Part shown: in pieces, positions 45,701 to 52,328 of the stretch | Layout of the letters: every line of letters begins with the position of its first letter | Numbering within the stretch: the first letter of the stretch is position 1 | Origin: UBA5796 sp040752455 | GTDB taxonomy: Bacteria; Chloroflexota; Anaerolineae; Anaerolineales; Villigracilaceae | Length of the DNA stretch: 64,000 nt | Direction of reading: 5' to 3' | Assembly (NCBI GenBank): GCA_049324115.1 | Contig: JBMOMN010000034.1 | Location: forward strand, 9,103 to 73,102 | Translations under genes and position numbers: made by a program | The notes under the pieces: model-generated | The model's database searches: none | Told to the model about the DNA's origin: nothing | The model's input: the letters and a program-made list of their open reading frames with translations, nothing else

Positions 45701-48700
45701 GGACGGGGCCGGGAAGGCGTAATCCGTCGAAGTGATCCCGCTGGTCGAGACGAAGGCGGCCTTGGCCGTCCCGTCGTTCAGGAAGGTGATGCCGTTCGCG
45801 ATGTAGTCTTGCAAGCGGAAATTGGTGCTGGTGCCTTCCGGCAGCACGACCGCCAGCCGGTAGTGGACGATCTCGCCAATCGCCACCGGCACAGCCGAGC
45901 CGGAGCCTGCCTGGTAGGGATCAACCGGTTCGGCTGTGTGCCCCTCGGAGGTAGCCACCAGGTATTTCTGGGGAGCGGTCGAATTGATCGTTACGTTGAC
46001 GGTGGCGCTGTCGGCGTAATTGTTGAGGCCCAGCCCCACGCCGTCCGCGCCGGTGCGTTCGTCGGAATCGGCGTTGAAGGTGGAGCGGTCGAGCACGGCC
46101 CCGTCCAGGCTGGTCCAGTAAATCGTGGAGGTATTGGCCAGCACCTGGGTCGGGCTGACGCAGTAGGCCACCGTGCCGCTGACCGTAATTTGGATCGGCT
46201 GCGCGCCGACCGGTACGTCGAAGCTGGTGCCGGCCGGGGTTTGCAGGGTCCAGCCAGCGGCGTTATCCCCGACCAGTTCGAACGGGGTGGGTGGCAGCAA
46301 TCCGTCCGGGTCGGAGACCAGCGAAATGACCGGGTTGTCAATCGCCGATGGGCCTCCAACAGCGCACAGGGGCAGCGGGTCGGCCAGGGTCGTATCGTAG
46401 GCGTCGGTCTGGCTGGCGCCGTCCTGGGTGAGGGTGAGGGTGTACGAGAGCGGGTTGCCCGCATCCGCAGTCGGCGCGCTGGCAGATTTGGCGATGTTGA
46501 GGGCAGGTTCGATCACGGTCACTTCCGGCGCGGCCGCGGTCCCCAGGCTGACGTCCCCGCTGCCGTCGTTCAGGAAGAACTCCGCGGCGTTGTTCAGCAA
46601 TGCGCCGGACTGGTTGCCGGTCAGGTTGAGCGCGACTGCCTGGTAAGTGATGACCACCGTTTCAGCCGTGGTGTTGTCCCGGTTGGCGTTGGTGAGGTTG
46701 CCGAGATCGAAGCGGATGTCCTGGCCGTTGTTGATCGCGCCGGAGGCTTCGGTCGTGGCGCAAATACCGCCAAACCCGCCCACGAGATCAGTGGTCACGT
46801 TGGCCGAGGAAGGCGTCACGCTGGCGCAGGAGACGAAGGCCAGCCCGCCGTCGAGGTGGTCGGCGACGAACGCGCCGGGCACGTCCCCTTCCGGCACGGT
46901 GGTGGTCAGGCTGTAGGTGACAAGTTCGCCGATCACCACCTCGTCACTGGCGTTGGTGGCGCTGTTCAATTCGGTGGAGACGAGTTGCTTCGCCAGCGGG
47001 GCGACCACGGTCGTGTTGGCGGTGTCGGTCACTTCGGGCGGATAGCTCTCACCCGGTCCCGGCGTGGGGACGTGGTTCGGGCCGTCGTCCGTGCCGGCGT
47101 AGCCGGTGTTGGTGGCGGTGTTGGTATAAGTGCCGGGGATGACGTCATCCCGGACGTAGAGGTCGTAGGTGATGACGATGAGGTTCTTCCCGGCCCCGAC
47201 CGTGTGCGCCTGGCAGACGGCCGTCCCGGCCGGCAGCACCTCGCTCGGATCGGTGAGCTTGATCCCGTTACCGAAGAGATCGTCCGAGCTGTCGGGCAAT
47301 CCTGCCGGGCCGCCGCCCAAGCCGGTGAACTGGATCGGGTCGGGCACGGCGTCGCCGGTGTAGTCCACCCCGCCGCCGTCGCCGAGATGGATCTGCAAAT
47401 TCAGCGGGTGGGTCGCATCGGGGGTCTGGAAGATCGCGCCAATCAACGTGTCTTGAATGGTGATGTCGAACGCGCCGTTGGCGCTGGAACCCATGTTGGT
47501 GATGGTGATCGCGAACGTGACCACGTCCCCGGCATCCACGCCGGTGATATTGGAGTTAATCGTCGTGCCGTCCAGGATGGTGCCGGCCCAGCGCGGGCTG
47601 TTGGACGGGTCGGTGAAGGCGGGAACAGTCGGCGGGGTGACGACCGCGTTCGGCTGCGCGTCCCAGGAGGCGCCGTTCCAGCTCCCGGCCCAAACAGCGG
47701 ATTTTGTAGTGACCAGTACCGGCTCGGTCATCACGAACTGGATGATCGAATCGGAGGTGCTCGGCGCGCCGTTGGTGCTGCCTTCGTAGGCGTGGGCCTG
47801 GTTGGTCAGGAACAATTGGTCGGCAAAGGGATCGGAGGAGACGATGATGGAGACCAGCAGGTCCACCGTGGTGGGCTGGTTGCGGGTGTCGTCGTAGTCG
47901 GCGTAGGCGATGACGATCTTGTTGGCGGCCGCGTCGGCGGTGACCACCGGGTCTTGCGTGCCGGGATTGAGGGTGTTGGGGGTCAGGACGCCGGTCGTGC
48001 CGTTGCCGTCCATGTAGGTGTAGTAGCTGTCGGACGGGCCTAGCTGGACCACGCCCGGGGCCGGGATCCCGACCACGGGGCTGAAGGACCAGCCCCCTCC
48101 CCCCGTCTGAGCCGGGTCGGTCACGTCGAAGATCGGCAGAGGGAAGTAATCGTCGAAGGTCAGGTTTTCCACGTCCGAGGTGGCCAGCCCATAAGTCAAA
48201 CGGAAAGTGACCTTGTCGTCGGGCTTGATGGTGATCTGGCCGTCCACGGTGTAGTTGGCGAGGTTGGTGTCGTCGTTGATGGCGTAAACCGTTTTGGTGA
48301 GGGATTGCCGCCCGATGACGACCCCGGCCGCGGCGTCGTCGGCTTCGGTGTCGGTGACGGCGAAGGTGAGGTTGTCCAGGACGTTGCCGGAGATGACCGC
48401 CAAGTTGTCGAGCGTGTCGCCCTGGTCAACACTGTCGTCGCCGGAGGGATAGGTGTCGGTGAAATTCTCTTGGATGACCGCCCGGTAGACGATGGTCCCG
48501 GTGGTGGGGCCGTCGCCCAGGTTGGCGGGGTCGCAGGGGATGACCAGGCCCGCCCCGCCGGGGTCCACGCAGCCGCCGACCATGCGGCCGTCCTGGCCGC
48601 GGGTGATGATCTCGTCCGAGATGTCGAAGGTCAGGGTGGTGGTGCCGTCGTTGGGCGCGCCGGTGTTGTCGGTGGTACATTCCGCGCCGGGCGCGGCGGA

Positions 48701-50158
48701 ATAGTTGCAGGCCACGTCGAAATTGGGCGGGGCGAAGACTGCCGAGGCCAGCGAATAGCCGTTGCCGTTGATCTCCAGGGTCGGGGTGAAGCCGCCGTCC
48801 ACGTGCTGGCCGTCCGAGATGAGATCCGTGGTGACGAGGCCGTTAAAGGCGAAGAAATCCGAGACCTGGAAGGTGAGCGTATATTCGAGGGTCTGACCGG
48901 GGGCCGGGTCGCCGCCGCCGACCACTGCAACGCTTTTCTGGATGGCGATGGATTTGTCCTGTAAAGTGTGCAGCGGCGGACAGCTTGGGCAGGTGGCGTC
49001 GGACGTGACCGGGGTGGGCGGGTCGCGGGGGTCGAGCGGGACCCAATCGCCCCGGGTCCAGGCGATGTTGCCGGAACTGGCATCGTCGCCGCTCCCGGAC
49101 GGGACCACCTCCCCGCCGCCGGAATCGAGGCGCGGGACGTAGAAATCGAATGCGACGACCACGTCGCTGGTCCCCGCCCCGCCGGTGACGCTGGCGTAGC
49201 GCAGGGTCAGTGTGCCGCCGGGCGTTACCGCAGAGGGCAGGGAAACGACCGAATACCCGGCGGTCGTCCCGCCGGCGTCAATCCCGATGAACTGGACGTT
49301 GTCCGGCAGCAGGTCGGAGATATCGAGATCGGTGACGGTCTGCCCGTCGGCGATGTCCACCGTCAAAACGTACTGGCGCGGGAAGTTGGGGCCGGTGGCC
49401 GTTTCGGCCTGGGTGTTGGCCGGGCCGACGTAGGACTTGGTAAAGGTCAGCACCTGGGGCGTGACCGGGGCGCTCGGCCAGCCGGTCCCGTCGTTGGTGG
49501 GCGGCTGCAAAATGGGCGTGTCGCCGCAGCACCAGTCGTCCAGCGGAGTCTCGCCGAACATGTAACCGCCGCGCGCCCTGACGGTGAGACCCGCGTCCGC
49601 GTCTGCCAGGTTGCTCAAGCTGGCCGTGACGGTCACGTCCAGCGGCGGCTGGTCGGGCACGAAGGAGCCGAAGGGCAGGCGCAGCGAGACCAGTTTGTCG
49701 CCGGGCGTGCCGCAGACCTGCACGAACGCGCCCGTAGCGTCCCTGGCCCAGGGATGCGAGACGCAGCCCAAGGCTGGGAAGGTCTGCACGTTGCTCTCGA
49801 CCGCCGAACCCAGGTAAGTGGCCGAAATAAAATCAATCCCGTCATCGCCGTCGAGGCCGGTAACGGGAAAGATCATATCTATGAACGGGCCGTAGCCGGG
49901 AGTATCGCCCGTGTTATCGAACGTGACCGTGAAGGAGAAATCCTCCCCCAGCATCACGCTGGCGGGCATCCCCAGGCTGACGGCCGCGGTCGCGGCGTAT
50001 GCCGGGCGCGGTTCCACGCGGGCTGGCTGAGTATTTTCCACCTCCGGCCCGGCCTGGACGGGCAGCGCCGGTTGGAAAGAAAGGACCCCCAGGCCTATCA
50101 TCAATACCCCGGCCAACAATAAATTCAAATGTGAAAAACGATTGAAGTACACTTTCAT
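36782..50158 (-). CDS. Giant secreted surface protein: DUF11/isopeptide domains, ten SdrD-B repeats, LPETGF, sortase
   Basis: The protein has 4458 residues. A signal peptide (about 1-36) is followed by about 2000 residues of DUF11 and fimbrial-isopeptide (D2)-like domains, which recur around phrases such as VIGELVTYSLTT. Ten SdrD-B/Cna-B-like domains (about 2105-3710) come next, alternating two types (ALGNRVWFDTDN and IGNxVFxD). Two DUF11 domains and another D2-like domain follow. At about 4286 is a sortase-recognition motif LPETGF, and the last ~160 residues form a sortase domain. The sortase has His in TAHTYLADG (about 4368), Cys in LITCKEF (about 4428) and Arg in YRVVVRA (about 4444). There is no membrane helix or basic tail after the motif, unlike normal cell-wall anchors. 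Start 50158 has AGGTG upstream. It is very Asp/Thr-rich and probably an adhesin or sheath component. Confidence 0.85.
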   Translation of the reverse strand: MKVYFNRFSHLNLLLAGVLMIGLGVLSFQPALPVQAGPEVENTQPARVEPRPAYAATAAVSLGMPASVMLGEDFSFTVTFDNTGDTPGYGPFIDMIFPVTGLDGDDGIDFISATYLGSAVESNVQTFPALGCVSHPWARDATGAFVQVCGTPGDKLVSLRLPFGSFVPDQPPLDVTVTASLSNLADADAGLTVRARGGYMFGETPLDDWCCGDTPILQPPTNDGTGWPSAPVTPQVLTFTKSYVGPANTQAETATGPNFPRQYVLTVDIADGQTVTDLDISDLLPDNVQFIGIDAGGTTAGYSVVSLPSAVTPGGTLTLRYASVTGGAGTSDVVVAFDFYVPRLDSGGGEVVPSGSGDDASSGNIAWTRGDWVPLDPRDPPTPVTSDATCPSCPPLHTLQDKSIAIQKSVAVVGGGDPAPGQTLEYTLTFQVSDFFAFNGLVTTDLISDGQHVDGGFTPTLEINGNGYSLASAVFAPPNFDVACNYSAAPGAECTTDNTGAPNDGTTTLTFDISDEIITRGQDGRMVGGCVDPGGAGLVIPCDPANLGDGPTTGTIVYRAVIQENFTDTYPSGDDSVDQGDTLDNLAVISGNVLDNLTFAVTDTEADDAAAGVVIGRQSLTKTVYAINDDTNLANYTVDGQITIKPDDKVTFRLTYGLATSDVENLTFDDYFPLPIFDVTDPAQTGGGGWSFSPVVGIPAPGVVQLGPSDSYYTYMDGNGTTGVLTPNTLNPGTQDPVVTADAAANKIVIAYADYDDTRNQPTTVDLLVSIIVSSDPFADQLFLTNQAHAYEGSTNGAPSTSDSIIQFVMTEPVLVTTKSAVWAGSWNGASWDAQPNAVVTPPTVPAFTDPSNSPRWAGTILDGTTINSNITGVDAGDVVTFAITITNMGSSANGAFDITIQDTLIGAIFQTPDATHPLNLQIHLGDGGGVDYTGDAVPDPIQFTGLGGGPAGLPDSSDDLFGNGIKLTDPSEVLPAGTAVCQAHTVGAGKNLIVITYDLYVRDDVIPGTYTNTATNTGYAGTDDGPNHVPTPGPGESYPPEVTDTANTTVVAPLAKQLVSTELNSATNASDEVVIGELVTYSLTTTVPEGDVPGAFVADHLDGGLAFVSCASVTPSSANVTTDLVGGFGGICATTEASGAINNGQDIRFDLGNLTNANRDNTTAETVVITYQAVALNLTGNQSGALLNNAAEFFLNDGSGDVSLGTAAAPEVTVIEPALNIAKSASAPTADAGNPLSYTLTLTQDGASQTDAYDTTLADPLPLCAVGGPSAIDNPVISLVSDPDGLLPPTPFELVGDNAAGWTLQTPAGTSFDVPVGAQPIQITVSGTVAYCVSPTQVLANTSTIYWTSLDGAVLDRSTFNADSDERTGADGVGLGLNNYADSATVNVTINSTAPQKYLVATSEGHTAEPVDPYQAGSGSAVPVAIGEIVHYRLAVVLPEGTSTNFRLQDYIANGITFLNDGTAKAAFVSTSGITSTDYAFPAPSTFVVPAVNDPNCQITGSAVTALTPAIPALCPALADFNVSNSPTSDVDTYNTGTDVSFMLGTLQNLDSDADAEYVIVEFNALVDNNGGANSNDAGETHNNSFRVYINGLLIPGYSNGVYSRAVEPSITDLTKTANPTSGDAGDTITYTLAFTNLSAAPAYDTTAFDVVLTDTVHADMTLNLGSVTVTSACATGVDTSNSAGNNLDVRFDTVPAGCAVSVEYTATINATVTADQVLPNTANLTYTSLPGPNGTTVNPTGSSTPGASGSTTGERNGTGAIPPNDYNDSASAQVTAHALSLVKSLVDSSNGDTIGGDLTIGEIVTYRLATALPEGTSLAFTVYDTLPAGFTYSGNPRLSFIADLAMTVPADLAGADNDALPPTFDLTPTGRVAVAGQDVTITLGDLVNNDTDNANAEYVVIEFDVLVNDTADNNNTDLDYNEYTVTIDGVLKGPSNQVETRIVEPFLNIAKSADDDTWLYGQTVTYTLDITHISGSGVPANDSNSVAYDIVLTDTVPAGLTFGSVTSLPPNWTQSYAAPTLTLSCLSANGCSLPLGNSAQIAFSVTVDNPPAPPALTGTDSAINNVSMTWTSMPGANADERDGSGGVDDYLDSASHTGGLEYYALGNRVWFDTDNSSTINGTEVGVDGVTVELYSTADLVTPVATDTTANGGYYLFDYLEAGDYIVVIPASNFAGGGALEGYWSSGTTMDGFGVISETAAPDADTDIDSDDNGTLQAGPDFPGAVASLPVTLGPAGLTEPAGETDLDGGFYGEQPDGRANMTVDFGFYQTGIGNLVFLDDNANGLYDAGDTLLNGMTVELYAADGVTLLDTFTTTTITTDGEYLFTGLPEGDYIVKAGGPAGTISTRDDADSADNANPDTNTDDNDNGIGTALGQAASGPLTMDAAETAANITVTDATGTTTDLTVDFGFVYPYALGNRVWFDTDNNSAINGTEVGVDGVTVELYSTSDLVNPVATDITANGGYYLFDDLFPGDYVVVIPASNFASGAVLEGYWSSATSLAADGSISETAAPDGDDDVDSDDNGTLQPGGEVVSSPVTLGPSGLTEPVGESDLEAGVGQGSQPDGRANMTVDFGFYRTEIGNLVFSDINKNGVFDAGDAPLDGLTVQLYSSNGTEINAGPDGILNTLDDAPGGMLTSGGGLYRFSGLPQGDYVVRATGPASFTSTIDTFDSADNANPDTNTDDNDNGIGTGAGQVSAGTLTMVAAETAANITVTDATGTTTDLTVDFGFVNAYALGNRVWFDTDNSSTINGAEVGVDGVTVELYAADASGLPTGPVLDTDTTANGGYYLFDYLDAGDYVVVIPASNFAVGAVLEGYWSSGTTMDGFGVITEAAAPDADTDLDSDDNGTLQPGGDVISSAVTLGPGASEPVGETDLEAGVGQGSQPDAQANMTVDFGFYRTSIGNQVFYDDNFNGNYEAGTDTPLNGVTVRLFSSGGVEINVGPDGILGTLDDAPGGVTTGAGGDYLFSGLPQGGYIVSVTAPANTASTIDSFDAADNANPDTNTDDNDNGLGAGGGDVPSGVVTQTPGSAGAQANNQVTDADGTTHNPTVDFGFVNLYALGNRVWFDTDNSAAIDGAEVGVDGVAVDLYMDDGAGNFVYQASDTTANGGYYLFDSLYPGDYVVVVTAANFGSGAALEGYWSSQTTLAADGSLSETPAPDGDNGLDSDDNGTLQTGGAFSGAVASLPVTLGPVGLTEPTDDTDEEPGVGQGLQPNGRANLSLDFGFYTTGIGNQVFGDADKDGAYSAGDTDLGGIAVLLYSSNGTEINVGPDGILNTADDAPGGTPTDASGQYRFSGLPQGSFIVRTTAPTGTVSTNDNADLNDTTTTGPDANTDHNDNGQGTGGGLVTSGTLTLTPGSTGAQGNTTVDNATGATHNPTVDFGFTTVYALGNRVWFDTDNSSTINGTEVGVDGVLVELYAADASGSPTGPALGTDTTANGGYYLFDFLESGDYVVVIPASNFAGGAVLDGYWSSATFRAADGSIYENPAPDADTDVDSDDNGALQIGGGFGGAVLSQAVTLGPGGLEPINEADLEIGVGQGSQPDAQANMTVDFGFYTIQLGNLVWNDANNSGTEDGETGLPGVDVELRSADDSALLVTAVTDASGNYTFTGLPQGDYLLRLPAAEFNPGGTLRDYVSSTGGGYYEPAPDSDVDTADSDDNGSEVGAIGLGGYIQSEVVTLTPAGEQSFDNAAGSTTEFRVDFGVFNAPRVNLNVTKDDGVSFYVAGGTLTYSITVTNQGPSDAFGMTVSDPRPAQIASWTWACESSSPDPDPATYACTGDASNPATFSDSLDLPLGASVTYRVEAQVDPAATGALTNTVTVAPPAGMVELDSSDNEASDTDDEASLQVTKDDGLVVVGPGSTLTYDILVENNGAVDLTSLTVTDTLPAGVTYVSAAPAPSSVAGRVVTWSGLSLASGANMSLSITVTVKDNPGPTLLNRVEVDDSNTGASDSDTDEDTTVSGGNLTKTMVATNQNFTSGTEVAIGEILTYELTLSVPALGRMDNALLVDTLQTGLAFVDCADITASSSLLTSTRIDLHTAGNCNDGVTPGIHNPLVENSGGKVTFDFGTIENASAAAETITIRYEVIVLDIASNQEGTTLTNAAAWTWDGGQLEITTPPVEIVEPDLGIDKNAEPEVAPYGTPINFTVRIAHTAKSNANAYDVVVTDELPAGLDYVLNSASVTGRQPTAFAYDAATKTLTFTWDDFPLNAVSTIKFQATFVGPSPVTNAASVAWTSLPIDFGPGGPIIQSPYNNDSTERWYDPTDNSGVDGYGVEDSIIISIPGLPETGFAPNRITTIPAQPADKAYAAMDEMWLEVPKLGLAGLPIVGVPLAESGWDLTWLSGQAGWLEGTAYPTWPGNTAITAHTYLADGTPGPFVNLASLFWGDEIVIHAYGQRYVYQVREVRLVWADDLSALRHEDYDWITLITCKEFNEATGEYNYRVVVRAVLVSVQPEP
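38990..43850 (-). repeat. Tandem ~0.93-0.98-kb coding repeats (SdrD-B pairs)
   Basis: Five pairs of domains (types A and B) recur with starts near 43845, 42910, 41955, 40977 and 39995 (periods about 935-982 bp). The last B unit (ending near 39030) is more diverged. Long stretches are almost identical at DNA level, which favours recombination and assembly collapse. Confidence 0.85.
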
Positions 50159-50295
50159 GTCACCTCTCCCAAAATAAAAATAGCAAAACCAGACTACAGC
50201 CGGTTTCGCTACTTGCTCCCCTGAACCCTTACCCATCCCACAGGCAAGCGACCAAATCCAGGCTCAGGATCATTGCATCTGTACATAAAGTATTA
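50159..50295 (-). promoter_or_regulatory. Structured leader with terminator-like hairpin before the giant gene
   Basis: Minus strand: the hairpin TAGCGAAACC/GGTTTTGCTA (50211-50181) is followed by TTTTTATTTT just before the ribosome site, so it looks like an intrinsic terminator inside the leader. Upstream GGTCGCTTGC (50253-50244) can pair with GCAAGTAGCGAAACC (50216-50202), with bulges, and would exclude the terminator. The leader is about 137 bases and its ligand class is not recognised. Confidence 0.55.
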
Positions 50296-50302
50296 TTTCA
50301 CA

Positions 50303-50330
50303 ATTATCCTACAACTTTTTTTGTGGTCAA
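50303..50330 (-). promoter_or_regulatory. Sigma-70 type promoter for the giant gene
   Basis: -35 TTGACC (50330-50325), 16-base spacer, -10 GATAAT (50308-50303). Both hexamers match the consensus at 5 of 6 positions. Confidence 0.6.
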
Positions 50331-50419
50331 CATTAAAAAACACTCATTTTTGTAAGGTGAGCGGGTCTCGACTGGTCCTTGCGCGCTAACACAACTCTTA
50401 CGCGCCGCCAAATCTGCGG

Positions 50420-50428
50420 TGATACAAT
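50420..50428 (+). promoter_or_regulatory. Extended -10 promoter for the histidine kinase
   Basis: TGATACAAT (TGnTAnAAT), 46 bases before the chosen ATG. The region 50331-50474 holds nothing else recognised. Confidence 0.4.
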
Positions 50429-50474
50429 ATTGCCAGTATCTGCCACGCAACACGCAACACTCACCATATTTCCC

Positions 50475-52034
50475 ATGCTCCCTGATTTCCGCGTCCGCCA
50501 GAGAGATTATTTACTCGAAATCTCGAAGACCATTTCCCAGGAACTGGACCTGGCGAAGGTCTTGACGCGCATCCTGCGCATCTCCACCGAAATGCTCGCG
50601 GGACAGGCGGGCCTGATCGCGTTGAAAGAGGCCGACGGCGGCTGGCGCGTGGCTGCTGCGCACGGCATCCCCCCGGCCTTTCTCCGTTACCTCGAGCCGC
50701 TCCTGGCCGAGGAAAAAGTCGCCGAGCTGGACATCAACGAACTCAACCGCATGTTGAAGGAACTGGCCTACACCGCCAGCATGGGATTGCTCAACGGCGT
50801 GGCCCTGCCGCTGGCCGCCCATAAAAAGATCATCGGCGTCATCTTCATCTTCCGCTCCTACCCCGACCTGTTCTCGGCCAACGACAAACTCCTGCTGCAA
50901 TCCTTCGCCGACCAGGCCGCCATCGCGGTTTTCAACGCCCAGCTTTACGGACAGGTCAGCTACGAGAAACAGCGCCTCGACGCCCTGCTCGATTCCGCCG
51001 CCGACGGCATCCTGATCCTCAACGCCGACCATACTATCGAACGCGCCAACACCGCCTTCGCCAAACTCTACGGCCTCAGCCGGGACGCCATCCACGGGCA
51101 GATGCACGAGGCCGTCATCAAATGGGCGCGGGACCCGCAGGGCCTGACCCTCGAAGAAGCCGAGCGCGGCGGCTGGCCGCTGACCCCCAACGCCACCCTC
51201 TACGTCGAAGGCGACCTGGCCCGCCCCGAACCGCCGCCCCTGCCGGTCGGCATCACTTACGCCCCGCTGCTGGCCCCCGACGGCAAACTGCGCAACGTCA
51301 TCGCCAGCGTGCGCGACATCACCCACTTCCGCACCGCCGAGGAGATCAAGAGCACCTTCATCTCGGTCGTCAGCCACGAACTGCGCACGCCGGTGGCGCT
51401 CATCAAGGGCTACGTCAGCACCCTGCGCCGCGAGGACGCCCGCTGGGAGCGGGCCGTGGTCGAGGACAGCCTGGCCGTCATCGAGGAGGAAGCAGACCGG
51501 TTGTCCAAAATGATTGACGACCTGCTCGACGCCTCCCGGCTCCAGGCCGGCGGACTCAGCCTGAACCGGGCCGACGTCTCCCTGCCGCTCCTGGCCGAAC
51601 GCCTCGCCGAACGATTCCGCACCCAGAGCAAGCGCCACACCCTCCTGGTGGACTTCCCCGAAAAATGCCCCGTCATCCTGGCCGACGAGAACCGCATCTC
51701 GCAGGTCTTGAGCAACCTGATCTCCAATGCCATCAAATATTCGCCCGAAGGCGAGATCCGCATCAGCGGGCAGGTGCGCCCCGACCAGATCATCGTCTGC
51801 GTCAGCGACCAGGGCGCGGGGATTGATCCGCACGACATGCCCCACATCTTCGACCGCTTCTACCGGGCCGACAGGGCCGTCAAGCACACCAAAGGCGCCG
51901 GGCTGGGACTGTACCTGGCGCGGGCCATCGTCGAGGCCCACGGCGGGCGCATCTGGGTTGACGCTTCGACGACCTCAGCCCACCGCCCCCAGCCGGACAC
52001 CGGGGCGCGCATCTGCTTCTCGTTGCCGCGATAG
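50475..52034 (+). CDS. Soluble sensor histidine kinase (GAF-PAS-HisKA-HATPase)
   Basis: The 519 residues have no membrane segment. A GAF domain (about 12-165, DLAKVLTRILRISTEMLAGQAGLIAL) is followed by a PAS domain (about 172-285, DGILILNADHTIERANTAF). A HisKA domain (phospho-His in VSHELRTPVALIKGY, about 305) and a HATPase domain (about 400-517, NLISNAIKYSPEG, DQGAGIDP, GAGLGLYLAR) complete it. No response-regulator gene is next to it, so the partner is unknown. The ATG at 50475 lacks a strong ribosome site; an earlier in-frame start (50379) has no better support. Confidence 0.9.
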   Translation: MLPDFRVRQRDYLLEISKTISQELDLAKVLTRILRISTEMLAGQAGLIALKEADGGWRVAAAHGIPPAFLRYLEPLLAEEKVAELDINELNRMLKELAYTASMGLLNGVALPLAAHKKIIGVIFIFRSYPDLFSANDKLLLQSFADQAAIAVFNAQLYGQVSYEKQRLDALLDSAADGILILNADHTIERANTAFAKLYGLSRDAIHGQMHEAVIKWARDPQGLTLEEAERGGWPLTPNATLYVEGDLARPEPPPLPVGITYAPLLAPDGKLRNVIASVRDITHFRTAEEIKSTFISVVSHELRTPVALIKGYVSTLRREDARWERAVVEDSLAVIEEEADRLSKMIDDLLDASRLQAGGLSLNRADVSLPLLAERLAERFRTQSKRHTLLVDFPEKCPVILADENRISQVLSNLISNAIKYSPEGEIRISGQVRPDQIIVCVSDQGAGIDPHDMPHIFDRFYRADRAVKHTKGAGLGLYLARAIVEAHGGRIWVDASTTSAHRPQPDTGARICFSLPR

Positions 52035-52059
52035 AAAAAACCGGCGCTCCCGTTTTTAC

Positions 52060-52225
52060 TGGGAAAACCTTTGAAACACGAAGGAACACGACACCTGCCC
52101 TCCCACTCCACTCCGTTTCGGGGACTATGTGGCGGGCGGTGCCAGGGAGTCAACGAAGGAAAACGCGTCCGACAGCGCGCCTTTTCTCCCTTTGAGAGCC
52201 TTCGTGACCCTTCGTGTTTAGGCTC
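52060..52225. repeat. Repeat-rich 294-bp gap (52035-52328)
   Basis: CACGAAGGAACACGA and TTCGTGACCCTTCGTG form the outer arms. Inside are GGAGTC and CGCG-rich shorter palindromes. No gene or promoter is recognised in this gap. Confidence 0.55.
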
Positions 52226-52328
52226 GTTCCCGTTAATTGCAGAAGAGCCAAAAAACCTCAAACCGCGGCCCTCGCGCCTTCGCGGTAAAGAAATCCCTGT
52301 TATTTTTTGAAGTCGAAAGGATACTCCC

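Noticed and set aside
50159..50295. The giant-gene leader as a GEMM or ydaO riboswitch
   Set aside because: It lacks the ACGCAAAG core of GEMM and does not align with ydaO landmarks by eye; left as an unclassified leader.
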